From contig LFJO01000005.1 in assembly GCA_001038565.1 (NCBI GenBank), positions 1,248,417-1,312,416 on the forward strand: a DNA stretch of 64,000 bases, in the 5' to 3' direction. Source of the stretch: Alkalihalobacillus pseudalcaliphilus (GTDB lineage Bacteria; Bacillota; Bacilli; Bacillales; Bacillaceae_D). Positions 8,198 through 17,006 of this stretch are shown here, piece after piece (the first letter of the stretch is position 1; each line of letters begins with the position of its first letter). Position numbers and translations under genes: made by a program. The notes beneath the pieces were generated by a model. That model was not told where the DNA came from. It searched no databases and worked only from the letters and a program-made list of their open reading frames with translations.

Positions 8198-8929
8198 TTA
8201 GTGAAAAAAGATAAAATTAATGGCTGAGCACGCGACTAACAGAATTGCCATTCTTCTTACCACACTTGCTGAAACTTTTGTAAAAGCTTTTAATCCTAAA
8301 GAAGTACCAATAAGTACAGCCACTAAGCCAACAAGCACATACAGAATAGAGCTTGTCCCATAATCGCCATTAATCCCATGTAGTAGGACTGTAATCAAAC
8401 TCGTTATAAAAAATACTGCTTGTAAATTTGCATTGTATCTCCCTTTATCCGCATAAACCATTAAAAAATAAAAGACATAAAAAGGCCCACCTACTGCAAA
8501 TACTCCCCCTACTACACCACCAATAAATCCTATCACTATGGCTATAAACGTAGTCATCTGTTTGGAATGCATCATGATTTTTTTACTCCACATCAAATAT
8601 ATAACCATGAGTAATAATATTATTCCAAGCCATGTTTTTAAAATCTCGAGGTCTCCAAAGTATGTAAGAATAAAGAAACCAACCCCCCGCCCGACTATTG
8701 CGGATGATAGAACAGGTATTAACCCTTTCCAATCAAGATTTTTATATTGTTTACTCAAAATTCGGAGCGTAATAAACAAAGTTAACGTAATCACTAAAAT
8801 CGTACTTTCTTTTACAGTAAAGAAATACGGTAGAATACTCATCGCAATTAACCCGAAACCAAAACCACTTACACCTTGAGCAAAGCTGCCAATTAATAAA
8901 ACAACAAATATGAATATAATTTCCTGCAT
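8198..8929 (-). CDS. TauE/SafE family sulfite/organosulfonate-type exporter
   Basis: A 243-residue inner membrane protein with about eight hydrophobic segments, typical of the TauE/SafE (DUF81) family, which exports or imports sulfite, sulfoacetate or other small anions. The N-terminal repeat has GSFAQGVSGFGFGLIAMS and the second half has the matching GFIGGVVGGVFAVGGPF, the paired glycine-rich motifs of this family. ATG at 8929 is preferred over the adjacent GTG because AGGAG then lies seven bases away. A FadR-type regulator lies 97 bases upstream on the same strand, suggesting the two form a regulator-transporter unit for an organic acid. The substrate is unknown. Confidence 0.8.
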   Translation of the reverse strand: MQEIIFIFVVLLIGSFAQGVSGFGFGLIAMSILPYFFTVKESTILVITLTLFITLRILSKQYKNLDWKGLIPVLSSAIVGRGVGFFILTYFGDLEILKTWLGIILLLMVIYLMWSKKIMMHSKQMTTFIAIVIGFIGGVVGGVFAVGGPFYVFYFLMVYADKGRYNANLQAVFFITSLITVLLHGINGDYGTSSILYVLVGLVAVLIGTSLGLKAFTKVSASVVRRMAILLVACSAINFIFFH

Positions 8930-9026
8930 CACAATACTCCTCTGCCTTCATTCAAAGAGAAAAGAAAGCAGAATAAAACCCGCTTTCTTTGCTTAGTATA
9001 ATCCTTTTACTTCGACCTCATTAATA

Positions 9027-9728
9027 TTAGGAAAATAAATCTTTTTCCACAGCGACAATGTGATTCATCATTTTCGCATAAGCGACTTCTGCATTTTGCT
9101 CCATAATCGCTTCAAAAATTTCAACATGCTCTTTATATAAAGTAATAAGTCGCCGCCTATCATTATATAGAAACTTCTCACGTGCTTCTTTCATCGCTAT
9201 TTGCATCGTTTCTGAAACCGTACTTAATAAATCTTGCAACATCTTATTTTTAGTGGCACGAACGACACATTCATGAAAAACAATATCTGCTTTTTCTCCT
9301 ACTTTTCCATCATCGAGATTTTGTGCCATTTCATTAAGGACTTGTTTAAGGGCTAATAAATCCTCTTCTGTGCGATGAAGAGCCGCTAATTGAGCAGCAC
9401 CTGTTTCAATAATTTTACGTATTTCAAATAATTCTTTTAAATCCTCTTTTCGCATCCAATTAACAGAAGGTAGAGCAGCTTTCGCTAAATTGTGATCAAT
9501 TTCCTTAACAAAAGTACCTTCTCCTTGTTTTATCTCAATTAATCCTATTGCATTGAGTGCACTTAATGCCTCACGAATAGCTGAGCGGCCTACTTGAAAC
9601 TTTTCTGCTAGTTGAGGTACTGAATCAAGACGTTCCCCTGGTTTTAATTGTTCATTCTTTATTTGTGCAGTTAATTGTTCGGCTATTAGTTCATACATTT
9701 TCTTAGGTTTGATCGGACCAAGAGACAT
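9027..9728 (-). CDS. FadR-subfamily GntR transcriptional regulator
   Basis: A 233-residue repressor. The N-terminal winged helix-turn-helix (residues about 8-75, with LKPGERLDSVPQLAEKFQVG RSAIREALSAL) is the GntR signature and the C-terminal helical FCD domain (ELFEIRKIIETGAAQLAALH and later FHECVVRATKN) binds a metal and usually a small carboxylic acid. GGAGGGG four bases upstream supports the ATG. The exporter gene follows on the same strand and is the likely target, with the ligand perhaps being the exported anion. The gene is divergent from nothing close; the LysM-M14 peptidase upstream is transcribed in the same direction about 100 bases away. Confidence 0.85.
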   Translation of the reverse strand: MSLGPIKPKKMYELIAEQLTAQIKNEQLKPGERLDSVPQLAEKFQVGRSAIREALSALNAIGLIEIKQGEGTFVKEIDHNLAKAALPSVNWMRKEDLKELFEIRKIIETGAAQLAALHRTEEDLLALKQVLNEMAQNLDDGKVGEKADIVFHECVVRATKNKMLQDLLSTVSETMQIAMKEAREKFLYNDRRRLITLYKEHVEIFEAIMEQNAEVAYAKMMNHIVAVEKDLFS

Positions 9729-9829
9729 AATTCCCCTCCAAAAAGCTACATATGCTCACGTAATATTCTTCTGTTTATTTCTTTTATTTTAGCTTTCATT
9801 TCCATCACTAGCAAGCTTCTTATTAAGTC

Positions 9830-10870
9830 TTATAAAGTTAGACCTTCTAAAGCTAATCCAATATTATTGGACCATATTTCAGCAAATGCCTCATTGGGAA
9901 GTGGGTTTTGGCCGTTACCGATCTCTATCGTAAAACCCGGCCTACCTGTGTGTAAAATAAACCAATCCTTATAACCACCATCACTATCAGCGGTATGAAT
10001 CGGCGTATAAGAACTAGCGAGTGATAGCTTTTTTACCATCTCCTCACTTTCTTTAGGCTCATAACCTCTATACCCCCAATAAATGACTTGACCTTGAGAG
10101 TGAAAAGCTAATACATAATGAAAATCATATTTTTTTGTAAGGTTATAAATAGCTATCGCCTCTGGTTCCGACAAAGGGGCTGGACCACTATAATGTCTTG
10201 ACCAAGGTTTTTGTGGACTTTCTTCAGCTTCCAATTCCCAACCAGCTGGCCATTGGTGGTTTAGATCAACACCACGAATATTACTTGACCAATGATCAAA
10301 TCTTCTTTGCCCTTTATTGATTTCAATGACTTCTTCATAAAAAGAATGCTCTGGATAAATACCTTGTTCAACTAATTCGATTCCATCAGGGTTAACCATC
10401 GGTACGACCGTTAACGTAATTTTTTTTAAAATATCGACGACTGGATAACCATAGACTTCTTGATTCTGTTCATTTACTGAAGAAAGAACATCTAAAAATT
10501 TCATCAATAATTTTGATGTATGTGCTTCATTAGCATGCCAGCCTCCTGAATAAAATACATGCCTTGGACCTGTGCCAATCTTACATTCATAAAGAGGCTT
10601 TCCCATCACAGACTGTCCACATTGTGATACATGTACACCACTTTTTTCTAATATCTTTAGATCCTTTTCAAGATCAGTTGGCCCGTACTCGGTTTCAAAA
10701 CTTAATCGTTTTTGATCCTCTTTTAGCGGCAGCTGTAGTATAGTTCCAGGCTGAATATAATCCTTCTCATTTAATAGACTTGGATTATAATACACCAAGT
10801 CAAAAGGCCTCATTTTATTAGCTAAAGCTACTTTAGCAATCGTATCCCCTCTTTTGACAACATATGTCAT
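9830..10870 (-). CDS. LysM-M14 gamma-D-glutamyl-L-diamino acid endopeptidase
   Basis: A 346-residue peptidoglycan hydrolase that cuts the gamma-D-Glu to diamino acid bond of stem peptides. An N-terminal LysM domain (residues 1-48, YVVKRGDTIAKVA...IQPGTILQLP) precedes an M14 zinc carboxypeptidase domain. Zinc ligands are in WHANEAHTS near residue 112 (HxxE) and in the later LAFHSQGQVIYW, and the catalytic glutamate is in FTIEIGNGQNPL near 320. No secretion signal precedes the LysM, as in B. sphaericus endopeptidase I, so it likely acts in the mother cell or on recycled muropeptides during sporulation. GGAGGGG upstream supports the start. It is divergent from serA. Confidence 0.85.
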   Translation of the reverse strand: MTYVVKRGDTIAKVALANKMRPFDLVYYNPSLLNEKDYIQPGTILQLPLKEDQKRLSFETEYGPTDLEKDLKILEKSGVHVSQCGQSVMGKPLYECKIGTGPRHVFYSGGWHANEAHTSKLLMKFLDVLSSVNEQNQEVYGYPVVDILKKITLTVVPMVNPDGIELVEQGIYPEHSFYEEVIEINKGQRRFDHWSSNIRGVDLNHQWPAGWELEAEESPQKPWSRHYSGPAPLSEPEAIAIYNLTKKYDFHYVLAFHSQGQVIYWGYRGYEPKESEEMVKKLSLASSYTPIHTADSDGGYKDWFILHTGRPGFTIEIGNGQNPLPNEAFAEIWSNNIGLALEGLTL

Positions 10871-10942
10871 TGTTTATCCCCTCCTACTCATACGTATGAT
10901 GATATCCGTTAATAAAGTAAAAAGATTTTTCTGAAAACACAA

Positions 10943-10971
10943 TTGACAATACCTAGTTCATATGATAAATT
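10943..10971 (+). promoter_or_regulatory. Putative promoter of the serA T-box transcript
   Basis: TTGACA at 10943-10948 is a perfect -35. A weak AT-rich -10 (TAAATT at 10966-10971) lies 17 bases downstream. The transcript would start near 10978, just before the T-box stem I. Confidence 0.45.
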
Positions 10972-10984
10972 ATCTAACAATTAC

Positions 10985-11292
10985 CATATTAAAAACATGG
11001 ATGAAGAATGAAGAAATGAATTCAATTAAGAGAGCTAGTGGTCGGTGTGAACTAGTTTGAATCATTTTGGATAGCCCTTCTGAGTTAATATGCTGAAATG
11101 TACTGACTAAGTCCCATGCGTAGGCATATTCGGTTAATCCGTTACCTTATGGCTAAAATAGCCTCTGAGATGATTATAAATCAAAGACATCAGGAACATA
11201 CCTTTTTGTTGTAGATTTATCTTCAAATGAGGGTGGAACCGCGGCTTTATAACTCCCGCCCCTCACAATTTGTGAGGAGTGGGCTTTTTTTG
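10985..11292 (+). promoter_or_regulatory. T-box riboswitch leader of serA (candidate serine specifier)
   Basis: This leader senses uncharged tRNA and controls readthrough into serA. The invariant T-box AGGGTGGAACCGCG is at 11230-11243, and the terminator (CCTCACAA/TTGTGAGG with flanking pairs and T-run) spans about 11251-11292. Stem I carries AGAGAGCTAGT and the apical GGTG loop at 11030-11055. In the expected specifier region the bases CCCTTCTGAGTT occur, and TCT at 11079-11081 would be a serine codon, fitting serA. The exact register of the specifier loop was judged by eye, so the codon is a candidate while the T-box itself is secure. Confidence 0.88.
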
Positions 11293-11375
11293 TGTAACGC
11301 TTTCATAATGTTCAGAAAATGATCATTGACTACACCACACTAACGTATTACAGTAAATAAAAGGAGTGGAGAGAC

Positions 11376-12998
11376 ATGAACAAACAAGCAGTAGCTGACA
11401 AAGAGGATATAAAGCCTACTTATACCAAGTTTCAAATCTTAGTATCCGATGCAATGAGTGAGGAAGGATTAGCGCCTTTGCTTCAAAGTGACTTAGTAGA
11501 ATGTGTTCAGAAAAAAATTGAAGAGGTTGAGGACTTATCCGTTTTTGATGCGTTGCTAGTGAGAAGTGCCACAAAGGTTACAGAGGAATTACTAGTGAAA
11601 ATGGCAAACATTAAAATTATTGCAAGGGCTGGTGTTGGTGTTGACAATATCGATTTAGAGGCTGCGACAAAACGTGGTGTTGTTGTTGTTAATGCCCCCG
11701 ATGGTAATACAATTTCTACAGCTGAACACACCTTTGCGATGATCTGTGCTTTACTGCGTAAAATTCCTCAAGCTAATGCTTCCATTAAAGCAGGTCAATG
11801 GGAGCGTCAATCGTTTCAAGGCTCTGAATTACGAGGAAAAACATTAGGTATTGTTGGATTTGGTCGTATTGGTACGCAAATTGCTCAACGAGCAAAAGCC
11901 TTTGAAATGCCCTTACTCGTGTTCGATCCATTTCTAACCAAAGAACGTGCTGAAAAAATCGGTGTCGTCCCAGCTTCTTTAGAACAGTTACTAGAAACTG
12001 CCGATATTATTACCGTTCATACTCCATTAACAAAAGATACAAAAGGTTTACTCGGTATGAAAAATATCGCTAAAACTAAAAAAGGCGTTTACTTAATTAA
12101 CTGTGCCCGAGGTGGTATCATCGACGAACAAGCCTTAAAGCATTATTTAGAGAATGGTCATATTGCCGGAGCTGCCTTAGATGTCTTTGAAGAAGAACCG
12201 GCCACTGATCGTGACTTAATTGACTTTGACAATGTCATTACGACGCCACACATCGCTGCGTCAACGGTCGAAGCCCAGTTAAATGTCGCTTCTCAAGTCT
12301 CTGAAGAAGTACTACAATTCCTTTTAGGAGAACCAGCTAAAAATTCTATAAATTTACCAGCACTTTCAAAAGAAGTATATGAAAAAATAAAGCCTTTTTA
12401 TGATCTCTCAAAAGATATGGGGAATTTCCTATCTCAAGTGATGAAAACACCAGTTAAAGAAATTGAAGTTTATTATAGTGGCAGCGTCACTAATTATGAG
12501 ACGTCCATTACAACAAAGAGTTTACTTGCTGGTTTCCTTCAACCACGGATTGATGCAAGTGTGAACGATGTGAATGCTTCTCTCATTGCTAAAGAAAGAG
12601 GTATTAGCTTTGGTGAAAAACATGTAACCAAATCCTATGGCTATTCGAATCTCATTCATGCGGTCGTAAACGGTGAAGATCGTGCCTTCGAAATTCAAGG
12701 AACTTATATTAAAGAATACGGACCTCGAATCGTGAACGTGAACGGTTTTAATGTCGATTTTGTTCCAAAAGGTCATATTCTCTATATTCAACACACAGAC
12801 CGCCCAGGGGTTATTGGTCGTATGGGGCAGTTACTAGGTGAGCACAATGTCAATATCGCTACGATGCAAGTGGGTCGTAAAGAAGAAGGTGGTGAAGCGA
12901 TTATGATGTTAACTGTCGATAAACAAGTTAGTGATACATTACTAACCGCACTAGCCAATGTTGAAGAAATTGTATATGCTAATAAAATTGAAGCTTAA
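11376..12998 (+). CDS. serA: D-3-phosphoglycerate dehydrogenase
   Basis: A 540-residue enzyme that oxidises 3-phosphoglycerate to 3-phosphohydroxypyruvate with NAD, the first committed step of serine synthesis. The dinucleotide fold motif is GIVGFGRIGTQIA near residue 156, catalytic residues are in CARGGIIDE and TPHIAAST, and the C-terminus carries an intervening domain followed by an ACT regulatory domain (HTDRPGVIGRMGQLLGEHNV from about residue 470). It is the long type-1 form. A stretch of about 18 residues precedes the usual N-terminus; AAGGAG ten bases before the ATG supports it. The T-box upstream makes expression depend on uncharged tRNA, most likely tRNA-Ser. Confidence 0.93.
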   Translation: MNKQAVADKEDIKPTYTKFQILVSDAMSEEGLAPLLQSDLVECVQKKIEEVEDLSVFDALLVRSATKVTEELLVKMANIKIIARAGVGVDNIDLEAATKRGVVVVNAPDGNTISTAEHTFAMICALLRKIPQANASIKAGQWERQSFQGSELRGKTLGIVGFGRIGTQIAQRAKAFEMPLLVFDPFLTKERAEKIGVVPASLEQLLETADIITVHTPLTKDTKGLLGMKNIAKTKKGVYLINCARGGIIDEQALKHYLENGHIAGAALDVFEEEPATDRDLIDFDNVITTPHIAASTVEAQLNVASQVSEEVLQFLLGEPAKNSINLPALSKEVYEKIKPFYDLSKDMGNFLSQVMKTPVKEIEVYYSGSVTNYETSITTKSLLAGFLQPRIDASVNDVNASLIAKERGISFGEKHVTKSYGYSNLIHAVVNGEDRAFEIQGTYIKEYGPRIVNVNGFNVDFVPKGHILYIQHTDRPGVIGRMGQLLGEHNVNIATMQVGRKEEGGEAIMMLTVDKQVSDTLLTALANVEEIVYANKIEA

Positions 12999-13010
12999 CT
13001 TGTGCATTCT

Positions 13011-13041
13011 CGGTACCGTTTTTATAAAAAGAACGGTACCG
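13011..13041 (+). terminator. Stem-loop after serA
   Basis: CGGTACCGTT (13011-13020) pairs perfectly with AACGGTACCG (13032-13041) across an 11-base loop, 12 bases after the serA stop. It lies between convergent genes and probably ends transcription, though the T-tract after it is poor. Confidence 0.6.
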
Positions 13042-13049
13042 TCCGTTTA

Positions 13050-13442
13050 TCATCCCCAAATATACTGAAAAAGTAAATCCAGTTGATCCTCTTTATTGGA
13101 TAATAAAAATATACGGCCTTTTTCTGTTAAATAAATCGTCTGTTCATTTACGTCAACAAACCCTTCTAATAAGGCAACCTTTACATAAAACTCATAGAGA
13201 AACTGAAACTCACCTTTATTCGCTTTTGTTTTTAGCTTATAACCAAAAGCTCGATTATGCGAACGCCAAAAACGGGGATGAATCGTCGTTGAGTCTATCA
13301 TACGGATTTGCTTATGTCTTTTCAGTTTTTGCAGCATAAACAAAAATCCATCAATTAAATCAATTTGAGTTCCGGTCAAATCAGTTTGCTCATTTAACAG
13401 CTTTAATAAAGTTGTATTGACAAAAGAACGGTCTTTATTCAT
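13050..13442 (-). CDS. Hypothetical 130-residue soluble protein
   Basis: I do not recognise a family. The protein is soluble, basic and helical, with a C-terminal part that looks like a small winged-helix or marker of a transcription-associated fold (LYEFYVKVALLEGFVDVNEQ TIYLTEKGRIFLL), where a helix is followed by a beta-hairpin. No cysteine, signal peptide or membrane segment is present. The frame is open from a TTG at 13460, but the ATG at 13442 has GGGAG seven bases before it and is preferred. It converges on serA and precedes the M23 peptidase gene by about 90 bases, so its operon status is unclear. Confidence 0.65.
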   Translation of the reverse strand: MNKDRSFVNTTLLKLLNEQTDLTGTQIDLIDGFLFMLQKLKRHKQIRMIDSTTIHPRFWRSHNRAFGYKLKTKANKGEFQFLYEFYVKVALLEGFVDVNEQTIYLTEKGRIFLLSNKEDQLDLLFQYIWG

Positions 13443-13529
13443 GGTAAAACTCCCAATCAAACGTTATAAATTAGTTCTATTCTACCACAAAAACCAACTA
13501 ATCTACATCATTTGATTCGTTCGTTTTTT

Positions 13530-14681
13530 TTATTGATTGACGATTAATCGTTCACCAGGGTGAATGATCGTTCCGCTTAGTTCGTTTAATTCCATTAATT
13601 CTTCTAAGTTTAAATCGTATTCTGACGCTATCTTTGATAAGGTATCACCGCGCTCAACAAAATGATACTTCCCATCTTGTATCATTTCATATACGACTAG
13701 CTCTTGATTAAGACTTAATACATCGGTTTGTAAGCTATTCCACTCCATTAATTCAGACACGGTTACTTGATACTGCTGAGCAATTCCCCATAATGTATCC
13801 TCTCGTTGAACGGTTATAATATGTTCCACTATTTCGTCTACTCGTTCTTCAACATTATCGCTTTCAATTAACCAAAATTCCGTTTCAATTTCGGGTAAAT
13901 ATGCCCATAGATTTTGCTCGACCTGCTCAACACTCACTTCGTTATTTGAGACTTCTTCGCTTTCTTTTTCCTCTTCATCCGAAGTGCCTAATAGAGCCTT
14001 CAATGTTTGTTCAACCATTGCGATCGCAGCCTCATAATTATCACTATCATCTTCTTGAAGTGCTGCCGTTTGTTCCGCTGTTTGCGAGAGATTATCATTC
14101 ATATAGTCTTCGTCTATATAATGGCTCATCGCCTCAATCGCATGATCGTCCATATGCTCTAAAACGGCATAAACAGACTCCTCATCTGTCCCTAAATATA
14201 CTAATGGATCGACTGAAGCTGATTTATGCAAATCCCATTCACTATCGTGCATTTCAAAATGTAAGTGATTACCGCGTGAATGACCAGTATTACCGACAGT
14301 TCCAATCAACTGATTAGCTTGTACCAAATCTCCCTCAGCTACTTTTCTCTCAAACAAATGGGCATAAACCGTTTCCATATTACTTTGTTCATGTTTGATA
14401 AAAACAACATTTCCATATGAAGACGAATAATAGGACTTGGATACGATTCCTTCTTGAACAGAAACAACGGGTGTTCCTTCAGGTGCAGCAATATCCAAAC
14501 CAAAATGCTTTCCGCCCCTTGTTCCATATGTATCTGTCAATTCACCTATAGTTGGCCATATGAAACTTCCCTCGAAACTTCGATCAGCAGCACGTACCGT
14601 ATGATTTGTTCCCCAAAAAAGAACACCTATAAATAATGCTAGCGATAATGCAATCGTTACTCTTTTTATAAAATCAAGCAT
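13530..14681 (-). CDS. Secreted M23 peptidase with two C-terminal LysM domains
   Basis: A 383-residue exported cell-wall protein. After an N-terminal membrane/signal segment (ALSLALFIGVLFWGTNHTV) comes an M23 metallopeptidase domain (residues about 40-165) with zinc ligands in KHFGLDIAAPEGT and RGNHLHFEMHD. A long, very acidic linker (about 175-285) leads to two LysM modules, EDTLWGIAQQYQVTVSELM and RGDTLSKIASEYDLNLEELM, that bind peptidoglycan. The layout resembles stage II sporulation protein Q-like or stage-specific wall endopeptidases, but SpoIIQ has no LysM repeats. AAGGAGG upstream supports the start. The acidic linker is typical of extracytoplasmic proteins of alkaliphiles. Confidence 0.82.
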   Translation of the reverse strand: MLDFIKRVTIALSLALFIGVLFWGTNHTVRAADRSFEGSFIWPTIGELTDTYGTRGGKHFGLDIAAPEGTPVVSVQEGIVSKSYYSSSYGNVVFIKHEQSNMETVYAHLFERKVAEGDLVQANQLIGTVGNTGHSRGNHLHFEMHDSEWDLHKSASVDPLVYLGTDEESVYAVLEHMDDHAIEAMSHYIDEDYMNDNLSQTAEQTAALQEDDSDNYEAAIAMVEQTLKALLGTSDEEEKESEEVSNNEVSVEQVEQNLWAYLPEIETEFWLIESDNVEERVDEIVEHIITVQREDTLWGIAQQYQVTVSELMEWNSLQTDVLSLNQELVVYEMIQDGKYHFVERGDTLSKIASEYDLNLEELMELNELSGTIIHPGERLIVNQ

Positions 14682-14771
14682 AAATGCCTCCTTAAAAATA
14701 GTCGTATTAGCTATAGAGCTTTTCCGATAACTAACACTACCCTATGACAGCATGACCTATTTTATGCTCAA

Positions 14772-15890
14772 TTATTCAATCGCTCCTGTTTGAGAAATTC
14801 TCACATCTGCTTCCACTTCAAACTGTAAAGACTGATAAATTTCGTTTTCCCAACTCTCTACATTCCAATCTCGATGTTTGCTTCTATATATTTCACCGGC
14901 TCCGACTGGGTCGATTTTTAACTCTTGAAAGTGATATAAAAGTTCTTTACACCTTTCTTCAATATCTTCTTTAACAGCTTTTTCAATTTTCTCTATATCA
15001 TTACCTGTATATAAATTAACACTACTTGTTGTATCAAAAATGGTCGTAACAATGTCGAGCTTATATTTCACCGTTTTCGTATCACCTTTTTCCGTATATT
15101 TTTTATGAATATTACTTTTTAATACCTCAATAACAACTGGCCATTTTTGTTTTATTTCCTCCACATAGAATTCTTGAAACGAATGATCAGAGCGTTTACG
15201 CATTAACTTTAAATAAAAGCTCTGTTCTAGCGATAATTGATCGACCATTTTGTCTCGGGAAAATAAAGCTAGACCCGCTATTTCTATATTTTCGTCCCCC
15301 AACGTCTTAATTATAGGCAAAACCGGATCTCGTACATCACTATACATACTAAACAAATATTCATGTAAATTTGTACGTGGTACTTGACCATGCGTTTGGT
15401 TCTGATCTAAAAAATCGGGAATATAGACACCTACTTGTTCACCTGTACCTACCGTACCTTTTAAAATATCATAAGCTTGACCATCTTCAACAACGGCCAT
15501 TAAAATACGATTACCAACGGTAGGATCTCGATATAACGGTAGGATATAAGGCTCTAACCCTTCTTTTGCTAATGGCTCTCCAAATAATGCAACACGTAAC
15601 TGTCCAGTCACCAAAGGCTTCTGTGAACGGTTATTTAAATGATTAATGACAGCTCTAGGAGTTTCTCCTACAGCGCTTAATGATACTTGTTCCAACATTT
15701 GTTCAGAGATTTGTTCAGTAAATGTAGGAAAAGTAACGGTAATTCTAATTTTTTTGTCCATCCCATCAATATCATATCCAATTGCACGTATAATCGATAA
15801 TTCGTCAATAATTTCTGATTTCACATAACAACCAGAAAAGGTTATGAGGAAAACAAATATGATTAACATTCTACATACTCGTCGTTTCAT
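14772..15890 (-). CDS. Ger(x)C family spore germination lipoprotein (C subunit)
   Basis: A 372-residue lipoprotein subunit of a GerA-type germinant receptor in the spore inner membrane. The N-terminus is a lipoprotein signal peptide with lipobox FSGCYVKSEI, followed by the family hallmark ELSIIRAIGYDIDG. The body matches Ger(x)C proteins in length. ATG at 15890 is preferred over a GTG nine bases upstream because AAAGGGTG then lies at proper spacing. It overlaps the B-subunit gene by 20 bases, so the A, B and C genes form one operon (18503 to 14772). Expression in the forespore under sigma-G is expected from known gerA operons; I did not find a convincing promoter. Confidence 0.88.
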   Translation of the reverse strand: MKRRVCRMLIIFVFLITFSGCYVKSEIIDELSIIRAIGYDIDGMDKKIRITVTFPTFTEQISEQMLEQVSLSAVGETPRAVINHLNNRSQKPLVTGQLRVALFGEPLAKEGLEPYILPLYRDPTVGNRILMAVVEDGQAYDILKGTVGTGEQVGVYIPDFLDQNQTHGQVPRTNLHEYLFSMYSDVRDPVLPIIKTLGDENIEIAGLALFSRDKMVDQLSLEQSFYLKLMRKRSDHSFQEFYVEEIKQKWPVVIEVLKSNIHKKYTEKGDTKTVKYKLDIVTTIFDTTSSVNLYTGNDIEKIEKAVKEDIEERCKELLYHFQELKIDPVGAGEIYRSKHRDWNVESWENEIYQSLQFEVEADVRISQTGAIE

Positions 15891-16992
15891 TTTGGGCACC
15901 CTTTTTCTTCACCTTATAGACAACAATCTGTAATAGTAGTAGTAACGGAATATAAGCAAAAGCAAAATAAAAACCAATTTCACTAAAAATATCTGTAATC
16001 ATATTTATTTCTTGCCGAGTAGGAAGCAACATAATTCCTCCGGCTAACATGAATACAAATACAATGAGCACGTGCCTTTGGTTAAACTCAAACACCCTTT
16101 TTACCATTCGGCTAGCAGCCCAAATTGCTAGGGCAATATTAGGAGCACAAACGATCATCCACATTGTTATACCAATATATTCAAACCTCTCCAAAAATGG
16201 AAATTCAATAACCTTAAATAACGTCAAAGTAGCCCAAACAGTTTTGTTAATTTGCTCTTCACTATAAAAAAACAAACAAATTAACATAATATATGTATAA
16301 AGAAGAGTTGTGAATATTCCCCCTAACTGCGTCCATTTCTGACTAAACTCCTTCTTTTTTAAAAAGGGATAATAGATTAACAACAGCTCAAATCCGCTAT
16401 AACTAAAAGTGGAAGCTTTTGCTCCTAAAAATAATTCAGTAAAGCTATGTTTCCAAACAGGTAATATATTAATGTAATGAGCAAACTCCAAGGTCATGAG
16501 AAATAAGGGGTAGATAGGTAATGTAATTAAAATACTAACAAACGCTAACCCTACAACGGTTCGGAACCCCCCTGATACGACATAATAAAAAAAGGGAATA
16601 GATAATATCGCGATGAACCACGTTTGTAAATCCTCAAACATCCATAATTGTAAGACCTCTAGATAGGTGCGAAAGATGATTAATGCCAAAAAGAAAAAAT
16701 ACAAACCTATTGCCGTACTTAATATTCCACCAACCCACTTACCAAACAATTGCTGATGGACTTTAATAATATCACCATCAGCCCTTTTCAGAAGGGCATA
16801 CATACAAGCAATACTTATTGCCACCATGACCCCTGATAGAAGCACAGAGATCCAAGCGTCATAGCCAGATTCTTCAACTACCATTCTCTGGAAACCTAAT
16901 ACACCTACCCCAACCTGCATAGCATGGATGATAAAAAAGGATAAAAATGGCGAAATTAGATATTGTTCTTTGATTACTTTTTCATCACTCAT
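15871..16992 (-). CDS. Spore germination permease-like protein (GerB subunit)
   Basis: A 373-residue integral membrane protein of the endospore germination permease (GerAB/spore germination) family, related to amino acid/APC transporters. About ten hydrophobic segments are visible, and the N-terminus SPFLSFFIIHAMQVGVGVLG FQ matches the family start. This subunit is thought to bind the germinant. The spacing to the A-subunit stop is 14 bases and its last 20 bases overlap the C subunit, so all three are cotranscribed. GGAGG five bases upstream supports the ATG. The germinant recognised cannot be inferred from sequence. Confidence 0.9.
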   Translation of the reverse strand: MSDEKVIKEQYLISPFLSFFIIHAMQVGVGVLGFQRMVVEESGYDAWISVLLSGVMVAISIACMYALLKRADGDIIKVHQQLFGKWVGGILSTAIGLYFFFLALIIFRTYLEVLQLWMFEDLQTWFIAILSIPFFYYVVSGGFRTVVGLAFVSILITLPIYPLFLMTLEFAHYINILPVWKHSFTELFLGAKASTFSYSGFELLLIYYPFLKKKEFSQKWTQLGGIFTTLLYTYIMLICLFFYSEEQINKTVWATLTLFKVIEFPFLERFEYIGITMWMIVCAPNIALAIWAASRMVKRVFEFNQRHVLIVFVFMLAGGIMLLPTRQEINMITDIFSEIGFYFAFAYIPLLLLLQIVVYKVKKKGAQNETTSM

Positions 16993-17006
16993 TTTTTCTC
17001 CTCCTT

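Noticed and set aside
11292-11312. A cre-like word GTAACGCTTTCAT before serA
   Set aside because: The spacing between the conserved halves is one base short of the consensus and the T-box already explains the region.
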